Origin: Acidocella sp.
GTDB taxonomy: Bacteria > Pseudomonadota > Alphaproteobacteria > Acetobacterales > Acetobacteraceae
Reading direction: 5' to 3'
DNA: 18,337 nucleotides
NCBI GenBank assembly: GCA_028687415.1
Contig: JAQUAC010000013.1
Span: forward strand, 1-18,337
Numbering within the stretch: the stretch's first letter is position 1; every line of letters starts with the position of its first letter. The notes beneath the pieces are model-generated. The model made no database searches and was not told where the DNA came from. It saw nothing but the letters and a program-made list of their open reading frames with translations. The translations under genes and the position numbers were made by a program. Shown piece after piece: positions 8,084-16,284 of this stretch.

Positions 8084-8138
8084 AAGTTCTTGGCAAGCAC
8101 CCGCAACGGGAGCAAGGGGGCCAGCCCAGGCGGGTGGA
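8084..8138 (-). terminator. Possible terminator after ntrX (weak)
   Basis: After the ntrX stop, the minus strand has CACCCGC (8136-8130) and GCGGGTG (8104-8098), a perfect 7-base inverted repeat with a 25-base loop. A run of seven T follows about ten bases later. The long loop and the distance to the T run make this a doubtful terminator. The rest of 7974-8138 shows no gene. Confidence 0.3.
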
Positions 8139-9524
8139 CTAGACCCCCACGCGATCCTCGGCGCCGATGCCCAGCTGCTTGAGCTTGCGGTGCAGCGCGC
8201 TACGCTCCATGCCTACGAAATTCGCGGTGCGCGAGATATTGCCGCCGAAGCGCAGCAGTTGCGCCTGCAGATACTGCGTCTCGAACACATCCCGCGCCTC
8301 GCGCAAGGGCAACGCCATCACATCTGCCGCCGGGTCTATCGCCAGGGCGCGCGGGGCGTGGGCGGAAAGCTCCGTCGGCAGATGCTCGGCATGGAATGCC
8401 TCGCCCGGCTCATTCGAGCGCATGATCATCAGCCAGTCCATGATGTTGCGCAGTTGGCGTACATTGCCCGGCCAGTCATGTGCCTGCAGCGCGGCGACGG
8501 CGTCCGACCCCAGACAGCGCGCCGGCAGGCCGGAGATTTCCGCCGCGTGCTTTAAAAAGCTCTCGGCCAGAGCTGGAATGTCCTCGCGCCGCTCCTTTAG
8601 CGAGGGTACCCGCAGCGGCACCACGGCCAGGCGGTAATAGAGGTCCTCGCGGAACCGCCCGGCGGCGATCTCCGCCTGCAGATACTTCGCCGTGGTGGCG
8701 AGTACGCGGATATCCACCTTCACCCGCGCATTGCCGCCCACGCGCTCGAAGCTCTGGTCCTGCAGCACGCGCGCGATCTTGCCTTGCGTTTCCAAGGGGA
8801 GTTCGGAAACTTCGTCGAGCAGCAAGGTGCCGCCATGGGCGCGTTCCAGCACGCCAACCTTGCGCGGTGTATCGGCTGTGGCTTCTACGCCGAACAATTC
8901 GCTCTCGAACTTCTCCGGCGCCAGTATGCCGCAGTTCAGTACCACGAATGGCCCTTCCGCGCGGCGGGATTTGGCGTGGATCATCCGCGCCACGATCTCC
9001 TTGCCGGAGCCGGGCGCACCGGAGATCAGCACGCGCGAGCCGGTGGGCGCCACGCGTTCCACGGCGGTGCGCAGGGATGAAATGCCGTTGCCCTCGCCGG
9101 TCAAATTCGTCTCATTGCCCACGCGCAGGCGCAGCTCGGCATTCTCGGCGGTCAGCTTCGCCGCCTCCAGCGCGCGCTTCACCACCAGCAGCAGGCGGTC
9201 CGAGTTGAATGGCTTCTCGATAAAGTCGTAGGCGCCGCGCTGAATCGCTGCGACGGCGGTCTCGATCGTGCCGTGGCCGGAGAACATCACCACCGGCACG
9301 CGCGGCACCTCTTGGTGCAGCACCTCCAGAATGCCGATGCCATCGAGCTTGGAGCCTTGCAGCCACACATCGAGGATCACGAGATTTGGCCGGCGTGCGC
9401 GGTACGCCGCCAGCGCCTCGTCGGAGGTGCCGGCGCTACGGGCCTCATAGCCCTCATCGCGCAAAATCGCCTCAACCAGCAGGCGGATATCCGGCTCGTC
9501 ATCAACGATCAGAATCTCGGTCAT
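8139..9524 (-). CDS. ntrX: Nitrogen/redox response regulator NtrX (AAA+ type, no GAFTGA)
   Basis: The 461-residue regulator has a receiver domain (phospho-acceptor Asp52 in LVILDVWLQGSKLDG), an AAA+ domain (Walker A GAPGSGKE 169-176; Walker B GGTLLLDEV 231-239; arginine segment FREDLYYRL), and a Fis-type C-terminal helix-turn-helix (GGNISRTANFVGMERSALHRKLKQLGI). The receiver insertion WLQGSKLDGIGIL is characteristic of NtrX. Unlike the NtrC encoded upstream in this operon, the sigma54-contact loop is replaced by ELFGVEATADTPRKVG, so GAFTGA is absent and the loop is about three residues shorter. It probably regulates sigma70-type promoters rather than activating sigma54; this is inference. It is the last gene of dusB-ntrB-ntrC-ntrY-ntrX, overlapping ntrY by ATGA. 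In this group NtrYX responds to nitrogen and oxygen/redox state. Confidence 0.95.
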   Translation of the reverse strand: MTEILIVDDEPDIRLLVEAILRDEGYEARSAGTSDEALAAYRARRPNLVILDVWLQGSKLDGIGILEVLHQEVPRVPVVMFSGHGTIETAVAAIQRGAYDFIEKPFNSDRLLLVVKRALEAAKLTAENAELRLRVGNETNLTGEGNGISSLRTAVERVAPTGSRVLISGAPGSGKEIVARMIHAKSRRAEGPFVVLNCGILAPEKFESELFGVEATADTPRKVGVLERAHGGTLLLDEVSELPLETQGKIARVLQDQSFERVGGNARVKVDIRVLATTAKYLQAEIAAGRFREDLYYRLAVVPLRVPSLKERREDIPALAESFLKHAAEISGLPARCLGSDAVAALQAHDWPGNVRQLRNIMDWLMIMRSNEPGEAFHAEHLPTELSAHAPRALAIDPAADVMALPLREARDVFETQYLQAQLLRFGGNISRTANFVGMERSALHRKLKQLGIGAEDRVGV

Positions 9525-11740
9525 TGCTGCGGCAACTCCTCTATCGCGTCTTCTGTTTCGGCCGGTGCCAGAGCGGGCAGGATCAGGCTCACTTCAGCGC
9601 CCACACCACCTGGGGCGGGTTTCAGCTCCAGCCGCCCACCATGGTCCTCCATGATCTTGGCGACAATGGCAAGGCCAAGTCCGGTACCCTTGGGCTTATG
9701 CGTCACATAGGGCTCTATTAACCGCGCGCGGTCAGTTTCCGGCAGGCCCACGCCGTCATCGGTCACGCTCAACACCGCCATGCCGCCTTGCGCGCGCAGG
9801 CGCAAGGTCACATGTTTGGCCCCCTCGCGCATTGAGACCGCATCCGCCGCATTTTGCAGCAGGTTCGTCAGCGCTTGGCCGAGCAGCCGGCGGTCGCATA
9901 CGGCGCGCAACGGTTCGTCTATTTCCACCTGCCAGGTGATATGAGGTTGCGCCACGCGTTGCAGCACCATCGCCTCGCGCGCGATTCGCTCCAGCGATTC
10001 GGTGCGCATCACCGGGGCCGGCATGCGCGCGAAGGTGGAGAATTCATCCACCATGCGGCCGATATCGCCCACATGCCGCACGATCGTATCCGCGCACAGG
10101 GTGAAGCTTTCGGGGTCGGAGGTGATCTCCTTGGCGAAGCGGCGCTTCAGCCGCTCGGCGGAAAGCTGAATGGGCGTTAGCGGGTTCTTGATCTCATGCG
10201 CGATCCGGCGCGCCACATCCGCCCAGGCAGCCTTGCGCTGGGCCGAGAGCAGCTCGGTCACGTCGTCGAACGTCACAATAAACCCAACCGCTGTCTCCGC
10301 CTTCATTTCCGCCCCGATGCGCACCAGCAGCATGCGTTTCTGCATCGCATGGCCATGCTCGATCTGTGCCGTCGCCGGGCGCTCGGGGGAGTTCATCACC
10401 ACTGCGATCAGCGGTCCGAATTCAGGCGCGACATTGGCGAGATTGAGGCCGATCTGAGGCACTAGGTCGATCCCCAGCAAATCCGAGGCAGCGCGGTTCG
10501 CGAGTTCAATCCGCCCGTTATTGTCCAGTCCGATCACGCCGGCGGAAACCCCCGCCAGCACCGTCTCCGTAAAGCGCCGCCGCTCGTCAAGCTGGTTGTT
10601 CACGTCCAGCAGCTCGCTGCGCTGTGCCGCTAGCTGCGCCGTCATTTTATTGAAAGCGCGCGAGAGGCCCGCCATCTCGTCGCCGGTATCCTTTTCCGGT
10701 ACGCGCACGGCGAGATCGCCGTCGCGCACCTTCTCCGCGGCACGGATCAGATGCCCGATGGGCTTGGCGATCTGGTTGGCGATAACGAGGCCGAAGCCGA
10801 CCAGCGCCGAGAGCACCAGCAGCGCCAGCACCGCGATGATGAGCGCGAAGGATATCTCCAGCCCGGCGCGGTTTTTGGAAAGCCGCTGATACTCCGCCAC
10901 GGCCCGCTCGGTCTTGCTCACATGGTCGAGAATCGCCGGGTCGATGGGCTTCTCGATCATCAGCATCAGAGGCGGCGTGAGTTCGAGCTTGATGACCGCC
11001 TGCTCCACCGTGCTTCCCGGCGGGCTGATCACCGGCACCTGGTCGTTCTGGGCCTGCGAGATTGCCCGCGAATCCGGCACGGTCGCCGCCATGCCCGCGA
11101 ACAGCCCGGCCGAGGCCACGATCTCCCCGTTCAGTGGCTGGAAGATCACCGCCTGGGTCAGGCCGCGCACTGTCGCCTGGGTGACCAGATACGAGGCGAA
11201 CTCGTTCGGGTCGCCAAAGAAGACACTGCCGTTCTGTGAGAGATCGTTTGCCATGGCCAGCGCATCCAGCCGGATGTCGTTATTGTGTTCTTGCAGGTAG
11301 CCTTGAGCCACCTGATTGCTCTCATCCAGCGCCGTCTGCACACGCTGGTTGAACCAAGCCTGAATGCCAAAGTTGAAGAACACGATGGCAAAAACCGCCA
11401 CCAGAATGGCCGGTACCGCTGCCACGCCGCCGAACAGGAACACCAGCCGCACATGCAGCCTAGCCCCGGCGGCACCGCGCCGGTGCTCCAGCACCACGCG
11501 CGTCACCCGCCCGGCGAGCACGATAATGAGCAGCAGCAGCGCGGCGAAATCCGCCACGATCATGCCCACCGCCGTGCCGGAATGCACGGAGAACTTTACC
11601 CGCCCGGCCAGTACCGCGAAAGAGGCGATACCCAGCAGCAGCGCCATGGACGCCACCAGCAGGGTCGAGACCCGCCCGAGCAGAAAATCCATAATATAGG
11701 CCAGCCCCGAGCGCGGCGGCATGTCGTCGCCGTTGGCCAT
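9521..11740 (-). CDS. ntrY: Transmembrane sensor histidine kinase NtrY
   Basis: A 739-residue kinase, the usual NtrY size. Three N-terminal membrane helices (about 26-46, 58-77, 97-122) precede a periplasmic region of roughly 175 residues and a fourth helix (about 298-322, LIIAVLALLVLSALVGFGLV). HAMP follows (QIAKPIGHLIRAAEKVRDGD), then a PAS domain (about 392-490), HisKA with His515 (RRIAHEIKNPLTPIQLSAER), and the HATPase domain (NLLQNAADAV, VTDDGVGLPE, KGTGLGLAIV). It phosphorylates NtrX and may cross-talk with NtrC. The start ATG 11740 has no clear ribosome site; ATG 11722 is an in-frame alternative. The gene begins 40 bases after ntrC, and that gap carries a perfect inverted repeat. Confidence 0.95.
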   Translation of the reverse strand: MANGDDMPPRSGLAYIMDFLLGRVSTLLVASMALLLGIASFAVLAGRVKFSVHSGTAVGMIVADFAALLLLIIVLAGRVTRVVLEHRRGAAGARLHVRLVFLFGGVAAVPAILVAVFAIVFFNFGIQAWFNQRVQTALDESNQVAQGYLQEHNNDIRLDALAMANDLSQNGSVFFGDPNEFASYLVTQATVRGLTQAVIFQPLNGEIVASAGLFAGMAATVPDSRAISQAQNDQVPVISPPGSTVEQAVIKLELTPPLMLMIEKPIDPAILDHVSKTERAVAEYQRLSKNRAGLEISFALIIAVLALLVLSALVGFGLVIANQIAKPIGHLIRAAEKVRDGDLAVRVPEKDTGDEMAGLSRAFNKMTAQLAAQRSELLDVNNQLDERRRFTETVLAGVSAGVIGLDNNGRIELANRAASDLLGIDLVPQIGLNLANVAPEFGPLIAVVMNSPERPATAQIEHGHAMQKRMLLVRIGAEMKAETAVGFIVTFDDVTELLSAQRKAAWADVARRIAHEIKNPLTPIQLSAERLKRRFAKEITSDPESFTLCADTIVRHVGDIGRMVDEFSTFARMPAPVMRTESLERIAREAMVLQRVAQPHITWQVEIDEPLRAVCDRRLLGQALTNLLQNAADAVSMREGAKHVTLRLRAQGGMAVLSVTDDGVGLPETDRARLIEPYVTHKPKGTGLGLAIVAKIMEDHGGRLELKPAPGGVGAEVSLILPALAPAETEDAIEELPQQ

Positions 11741-11748
11741 CAGACGGT

Positions 11749-11774
11749 TGGCCAGTTTCGGGTCATTCTGGCCA
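11749..11774. repeat. Perfect 7-base inverted repeat in the ntrC-ntrY gap
   Basis: TGGCCAG (11749-11755) and CTGGCCA (11768-11774) flank a 12-base loop. In the minus-strand mRNA this hairpin ends eight bases before the ntrY ATG. No T run follows, so it is not an intrinsic terminator. It could affect ntrY translation or RNA processing. Confidence 0.55.
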
Positions 11775-11780
11775 TGTGCG

Positions 11781-13238
11781 TTACCCCACCCGGCGCTGCA
11801 CGCCGATGCCGTGCTCGCGGATCTTCTTGCGCAACGTATTGCGGTTGAGGCCGAGCAATGCAGCGGCGCGGATCTGGTTGCCGCGCGTTTCCGCCAGGGT
11901 CATGCGGATGAGTGGGCGCTCCAGCTCCGCCAAGGCGCGCTCATACAGCACGCCTTCCTCGCCGGATTCGCGGATGGTGGCGAGCAGGCGGGAGATATGC
12001 CGTTCCACCACGGTGGTCATGCTGTCCGCATCGTCGCCGCTGGCGGCGGGGGCAGGTTCCTCGGCCACGGTGTAATCCGCCAGCTCCTGGGCCAGAATGG
12101 CCTCAGTGATGACCGGCTGTGGCACCAGCGCCGCCAGACGGCGGATCAGGTTCTCCAGCTCGCGCACATTACCCGGCCAGCGATAGGCCGAGAGCATGGC
12201 CATGGCGGCGGGGTCGATGGTCTTTGCCGGCAACCCTTCGGCTTGCGCCTTGTTGAGGAAATGCTGGGCCAGCACGGGGATGTCGTCTGGCCGCTCGCGC
12301 AAGGGCGGCAGGCGGATGGGCACGACGTTGAGACGGTAGAACAAGTCCTCGCGGAACTGCCCGGAGCGGATCAGCGCGCGCAGATCGCGGTGCGTGGCCG
12401 CGACAATGCGGGCATTGGCGCGGATCGGCTGCCGCCCGCCGACGGTGGTGAACTCGCCCTCCTGCAGCACGCGCAGCAGGCGGGTCTGCGCTTCCGGCGG
12501 CATGTCGCCGATTTCGTCCAGAAACAGCGTACCGCCATTGGCCTGCTCAAAGCGCCCGACATGCCGGTTGGTGGCCCCGGTGAAGGCGCCGCGCTCATGT
12601 CCGAACAGCTCGCTCTCGATAAGCTCACGCGGGATCGCGGCCATGTTGATGGCCACGAAGGGCCCGGCACGGCGGCGGCCGTAATCGTGCAAAGCGCGCG
12701 CCACCAGCTCCTTGCCTGCGCCGGATTCGCCGTTGATCATCACGGTCAGGTCGGTGGTCGTGAGCCGGGCGATGATGCGGTAGATCTCCTGCATCGCCGG
12801 AGAGCGGCCAATCAGCGGCAGTGCCTCGTCCGGGTTCGGCTTCTGCGCCTCGGTCTGGAGGCTCAGCTGCACTGGCTGCTTCAGCGCCCGGTCCACCACC
12901 GCCAGCAAATCGGTCAGGTCGAAGGGCTTGGGCAGATAATCGAAGGCGCCGCGCTGGGTCGCCTGCACCGCCGTGGTCAGGGTGGATTGCGCGCTCATCA
13001 CGATCACCGGCAGCTCCGGGCGGATGCGGCGGATGCGCGGGATCAGGTCCAGGCCGTTTTCATCCGGCATGATGACATCGGTGATGACGACATCGCCTTC
13101 TCCATCCTCCACCCAGCGCCAGAGCGTGGCGGCGGAGGAGGTGGCGCGCACCTGGTATCCGGCCCGGCCTAGCGCCTGGGTAAGCACAGTGCGGATGGAG
13201 CGGTCGTCATCGGCGATCAAGACAGTCGGGAGGGTCAT
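11781..13238 (-). CDS. ntrC: Nitrogen regulator NtrC, sigma54-dependent activator
   Basis: A 485-residue regulator with receiver domain (Asp54 in VVITDVIMPDENGLD), AAA+ domain and Fis-type helix-turn-helix. Walker A is GESGAGKE, the sigma54-contact loop GAFTGA lies at 217-222 (ELFGHERGAFTGA), Walker B is GGTLFLDEIGD, and the C-terminal helix-turn-helix is GNQIRAAALLGLNRNTLRKK. Everything needed for sigma54 activation is present. In the family, NtrB-phosphorylated NtrC turns on nitrogen-scavenging genes (glutamine synthetase, ammonium and amino-acid uptake). It follows ntrB by four bases, in operon with it. No strong ribosome site is seen, consistent with coupling. Confidence 0.96.
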   Translation of the reverse strand: MTLPTVLIADDDRSIRTVLTQALGRAGYQVRATSSAATLWRWVEDGEGDVVITDVIMPDENGLDLIPRIRRIRPELPVIVMSAQSTLTTAVQATQRGAFDYLPKPFDLTDLLAVVDRALKQPVQLSLQTEAQKPNPDEALPLIGRSPAMQEIYRIIARLTTTDLTVMINGESGAGKELVARALHDYGRRRAGPFVAINMAAIPRELIESELFGHERGAFTGATNRHVGRFEQANGGTLFLDEIGDMPPEAQTRLLRVLQEGEFTTVGGRQPIRANARIVAATHRDLRALIRSGQFREDLFYRLNVVPIRLPPLRERPDDIPVLAQHFLNKAQAEGLPAKTIDPAAMAMLSAYRWPGNVRELENLIRRLAALVPQPVITEAILAQELADYTVAEEPAPAASGDDADSMTTVVERHISRLLATIRESGEEGVLYERALAELERPLIRMTLAETRGNQIRAAALLGLNRNTLRKKIREHGIGVQRRVG

Positions 13239-13242
13239 TGTA

Positions 13243-14391
13243 TCAGTGCGTACTTTCGGGAGGTTCCTCGAACACCGGCAGATTGATGCGGAATTCGGTG
13301 CGTCCGGGGCGGCTGTCCACGTCGATCAGCCCGCCATGGTCGGCGACGATTTTGGCCACCAGGGCCAGGCCAAGCCCGCTCCCCGTGGCCCTGGTGCTGA
13401 TAAAAGGCTCGAAGAGATGGCGGCGGATATCTTCCGGTATGCCGGGGCCATTATCACGCACGGAGACGAAGAGCGGTAAATTGGCGCGCGAGCGCCCGGT
13501 GGCGGCGGAAAGCCGCACGCCATGCTGGAAGCCGGTGGTGAGATGGATCTCGCCATCCTGCCGTTCCGTGCCGGCGATGGCCTCGGCGGCGTTCTTGATC
13601 AGATTCAGCAGTACCTGGATCAGCTGATCCCGGTTGCCCAGCACATGCGGCAGGGAAGGATCATAGGTCTCGATGAACTTGATCCGTGCGGCGAAGCCAT
13701 TGCCCGCCAGCTTGCGCACATGCTCCAGCACGCGGTGGATGTTCACCGCCTGACGCTCCAGCTTCTTCTCGCCGAAGGTCTCCATGCGCTCGACCATGGC
13801 GCGGATGCGGTCGGCCTCATCGCGGATCAGTACCGCAAGCTCGCGGTCGGTGGCGGGCGCGCTCATTTCCAGCAGCTGCGCCGCGCCGCGAATCCCGGAG
13901 AGCGGGTTCTTCACCTCATGCGCCAAAATCGCAGCCATGCCGGTGATGCTGCGCGCGGCGTTGCGGGCGGACATCTGCTGGTCCAGCGCGCGCGCGGCGG
14001 ATTCGTCCTGCAGGGTCAGCACCACATAGTCCGGTTGGTCCAGCACCGGGGCGGCCTGCACCGAGCAGCCGCGCCGCGCCATGCGCGGGCCTTCCAGGAT
14101 CATGTCATGCTCGGCGATGGTGACGCCGCCGCGCCGGGCGCGCTCCAGCACCAGGAAAACCGGGTGGTCCACCGGCAGTATTTCACCGAGATTGGCGTTC
14201 AGCAGCAGGGCTTTGGATGAGCCGAAGAACTCTTCCGCCGCATAGTTCACGGCGCAGAATACGTCGTTATCGTCCAGCACCGCCACGGCGAGCGGCAGGG
14301 TCTCCAGAATCTGCGAGGCGTCGATCTTGAACTCGGCTTTCTGCCGGGTGGGGCGTTTGACCAACCCGAAGGCCCGCTTGAAGCCGCTCAT
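13243..14391 (-). CDS. ntrB: Nitrogen sensor kinase/phosphatase NtrB (GlnL)
   Basis: A 382-residue soluble kinase, without membrane helices. An N-terminal PAS domain (about 28-130, ILETLPLAVAVLDDNDVFCA) precedes HisKA with His158 (ILAHEVKNPLSGIRGAAQLLE) and the HATPase domain (NLIKNAAEAI, VRDNGPGIPE, GSGLGLALVAK). NtrB phosphorylates NtrC under nitrogen limitation and dephosphorylates it when PII protein signals nitrogen excess. Its start ATG overlaps the dusB stop (ATGA), and ntrC follows by four bases, so the three are tightly coupled. The loop between HATPase motifs (QHGVRLSAATGRSRAN) is a little long but usual for alphaproteobacterial members. Confidence 0.95.
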   Translation of the reverse strand: MSGFKRAFGLVKRPTRQKAEFKIDASQILETLPLAVAVLDDNDVFCAVNYAAEEFFGSSKALLLNANLGEILPVDHPVFLVLERARRGGVTIAEHDMILEGPRMARRGCSVQAAPVLDQPDYVVLTLQDESAARALDQQMSARNAARSITGMAAILAHEVKNPLSGIRGAAQLLEMSAPATDRELAVLIRDEADRIRAMVERMETFGEKKLERQAVNIHRVLEHVRKLAGNGFAARIKFIETYDPSLPHVLGNRDQLIQVLLNLIKNAAEAIAGTERQDGEIHLTTGFQHGVRLSAATGRSRANLPLFVSVRDNGPGIPEDIRRHLFEPFISTRATGSGLGLALVAKIVADHGGLIDVDSRPGRTEFRINLPVFEEPPESTH

Positions 14392-15461
14392 GCCGCCAAT
14401 GCCGTTTCGCCGGACGGAGCCATCTCATCCTGGCGGATGAAGCCGGATTCGATCAGGGGATCGTAGAACTCGTCGATGAGTGCCTCCACAGCAGCGCCAT
14501 TATCCAGCCGGTTCATCTGCGCGCGGAAGGCGGCGGAACCGCGCAGCCCGTGGCTGTACCAGGCCACATGCTTGCGGGCGAGGCGCACGCCGCCTTTCTC
14601 GCCGAAATGGCTGCGGATGTCGCGGTAATGGCGCAGCAAAATCTCTTTCTGCGTGGCCAAGGACGGCGGCGCGGTGAGCTGACCGGTGGTGAGGTAGTCG
14701 ATAACCTGCTGCAGGAACCACGGGCGGCCATAAGAGCCGCGGCCGATCATCACACCATCGGCCCCGGAGCGGCGCAGCGCCTCTGCGGCCTTCTGCTCGG
14801 TGGTGATGTCGCCATTCACGATCACCGGCAGCTTCACCGCTTGCTTCACATTGGCCACGAAATCCCAATCCGCCACGCCCTCGTAGAATTGCTGGCGGGT
14901 GCGGCCATGCACAGTAAGCATGGCGATGCCCGATTCTTCGGCAATCCGCGCGAGGGTAGGGGCGTTGAGGCTCTGGTGGTCCCAGCCCATGCGCATTTTC
15001 AGCGTCACCGGCACGTCCACGGCGCGGGCTGTGGCTTCCAGAATCCTGCCCGCCAGCACCTCGTCGCGCATCAGCGCCGAGCCCGCGGTCTGGCCGATGG
15101 CCACTTTTTTCACCGGGCAGCCGAAATTAATATCCACGAGGTCGGCACCCAGCCCAACGGCGATGCGCGCCGCTTCGGCCATCGCCTCCGGCTCGCACCC
15201 GGCCAGCTGCACGGAAGACGGACCGCCACCGGCCACTACTTCCGCCATGCGCAGCGTGTTGCGGTTCTCCCGCACCATGGCCCAGGAGGCAATCATCTCA
15301 GAGACGACCAGCCCGGCCCCCATCTCCTTCACCAAGGCGCGAAAGGGCAGGTCCGTAACGCCAGAGAGCGGCGCCAAAATCACCGGCCGCGCCAGCGCCA
15401 CTTGGCGCGCACCCGTGCCAAGCATCACTGGTTTGATCATCGGGGAAAAGTCGCTGCTCAT
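14388..15461 (-). CDS. dusB: tRNA-dihydrouridine synthase DusB (NifR3 family)
   Basis: The 357-residue FMN enzyme reduces specific uridines of tRNA to dihydrouridine using NAD(P)H. Motifs in order: FMN-binding LAPLSGVTDLPFRAL (about 30-44), VQLAGCEPE, catalytic Cys115 in DINFGCPVKKV, LKMRMGWD, TVHGRTRQQFYEG, VIVNGDI and phosphate-binding GVMIGRGSYGRPW. It is the first gene of the ntr operon, as in many alphaproteobacteria, where it was named nifR3 for this position. No regulatory role for the enzyme is implied. ATG 15461 has only a weak ribosome site; ATG 15440 is an in-frame alternative. The divergent ispF begins 112 bases away. Confidence 0.95.
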   Translation of the reverse strand: MSSDFSPMIKPVMLGTGARQVALARPVILAPLSGVTDLPFRALVKEMGAGLVVSEMIASWAMVRENRNTLRMAEVVAGGGPSSVQLAGCEPEAMAEAARIAVGLGADLVDINFGCPVKKVAIGQTAGSALMRDEVLAGRILEATARAVDVPVTLKMRMGWDHQSLNAPTLARIAEESGIAMLTVHGRTRQQFYEGVADWDFVANVKQAVKLPVIVNGDITTEQKAAEALRRSGADGVMIGRGSYGRPWFLQQVIDYLTTGQLTAPPSLATQKEILLRHYRDIRSHFGEKGGVRLARKHVAWYSHGLRGSAAFRAQMNRLDNGAAVEALIDEFYDPLIESGFIRQDEMAPSGETALAA

Positions 15462-15515
15462 GATTTGTGCAAAGTACCGTCCATGGGCGCATCACGCAAT
15501 GACCCTCGTGCAAGG

Positions 15516-15543
15516 TTGACGTGCTTGGCGGAGCCCGTACATC
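15516..15543 (+). promoter_or_regulatory. Probable sigma70-type promoter of ispF
   Basis: TTGACG (15516-15521) and TACATC (15538-15543) are separated by 16 bases and would start RNA roughly 25 bases before the ispF ATG. The dusB-ispF gap otherwise shows no gene. GGAG (15563-15566) is the ispF ribosome site. Confidence 0.5.
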
Positions 15544-15573
15544 TCCGGCGACGCAAATTTTTGGAGCAATACC

Positions 15574-16059
15574 ATGATTCCCCGCATCGGCACCGGTTTC
15601 GACGTTCACGCCATGGCGGAGGGCCGCAAGATGATCATCTGCGGCGTGACCGTGCCGCACGAGCAGGGGCTGGCCGGGCATTCGGATGCCGATGTCGGCA
15701 TCCATGCGCTGTGCGACGCCATCTACGGCGCGCTGGCGGAGGGCGATATCGGCCGGCACTTCCCGCCTTCCGAGACTACGTGGAAGGACGCCGACAGCGC
15801 CCGCTTCCTGCGCCATGCCGCCGAGCGCATTGCAGCCCGTGGCGGCAGGCTTGCCAATGCGGACATCACCATCATCTGCGAGCGCCCAAAGATCACCCCG
15901 CACGCCTCGGCCATGCGCGCGCGGCTGGCGGAGCTGTTGGGGGTGGATGTCAGCCTGGTCTCCGTGAAGGCGACGACGACGGAGCGGCTGGGCTTCACCG
16001 GGCGGGGCGAGGGCGTCGCCGCGCAGGCGGCGGTCATCGTTTTGGTACCTGAAGCGTAA
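15574..16059 (+). CDS. ispF: 2-C-methyl-D-erythritol 2,4-cyclodiphosphate synthase IspF
   Basis: The 161-residue enzyme of the MEP isoprenoid pathway cyclises CDP-methylerythritol 2-phosphate to MEcPP, acting as a cytoplasmic trimer with zinc. Zinc ligands are Asp10 and His12 (GTGFDVHAM) and His44 (GHSDADVGIHALCDAIYGAL). Further signatures are GDIGRHFPPS, ICERPKITPH and KATTTERLGFTGRGEG. Full length matches single-domain IspF. Many alphaproteobacteria carry an IspD-IspF fusion beside dusB; here only the IspF half is present, it is divergent from dusB, and no ispD frame precedes it. ATG 15574 has GGAG seven bases upstream. Transcription probably runs on to the terminator at 16252-16280. Confidence 0.96.
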   Translation: MIPRIGTGFDVHAMAEGRKMIICGVTVPHEQGLAGHSDADVGIHALCDAIYGALAEGDIGRHFPPSETTWKDADSARFLRHAAERIAARGGRLANADITIICERPKITPHASAMRARLAELLGVDVSLVSVKATTTERLGFTGRGEGVAAQAAVIVLVPEA

Positions 16060-16102
16060 ACAAGTACTGAATGATCTTGCAGGTGAAGTCTTCAGCTATG
16101 CA

Positions 16103-16280
16103 AAACCATGTACAAAACTACATGAACCAACGCAAAACCGCATTGCTGCGCTGCGCAAAGTTCTGTGTCGCGGCCAACCCATCTCATCTATAACCCCACC
16201 CATAGGATGAGTTATCTCTCCTATTTTCTTGGACGTTTCCTCCCTAAACTTGGCGGCGCTTTATGCGCCGCCTTTTTTTT
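16103..16280 (+). ncRNA. Candidate small RNA (or structured ispF 3' UTR)
   Basis: The 225 bases after ispF hold no credible gene but show ordered RNA structure. CATGTA/TACATG (16107-16124) is a six-pair hairpin. CTCATCTAT pairs with ATAGGATGAG (16183-16211, nine pairs with one bulge). GTTT/AAAC (16235-16249) presents the loop CCTCCCT, and the GGCGGCGC terminator follows. The stretch 16213-16250 is pyrimidine-rich. A C-rich loop able to pair with Shine-Dalgarno sequences is common in alphaproteobacterial trans-acting sRNAs. TATGCA at 16097-16102 could be a -10 box, but the upstream CTTGCA (16076-16081) is only 15 bases away. No known family was recognised. The 5' end is a guess. Confidence 0.42.
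16252..16280 (+). terminator. Strong Rho-independent terminator downstream of ispF
   Basis: GGCGGCGC (16252-16259) pairs perfectly with GCGCCGCC (16265-16272) around a five-base loop and is followed by eight T (16273-16280). It ends plus-strand transcription five bases before the convergent monooxygenase stop. There is no A tract on the left, so it works in one direction only. Confidence 0.93.
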
Positions 16281-16284
16281 GCCA

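Noticed and set aside
11721..13172. Plus-strand ORF of 483 codons
   Set aside because: It is antisense to ntrC, which has full catalytic motifs. The product is rich in Gln, His, Arg and Gly with no domain, typical of GC-rich antisense frames.
14550..16052. Plus-strand ORF of 500 codons
   Set aside because: It runs antisense through dusB and out of frame through ispF; both real genes are certain, and the frame shows no family motif.
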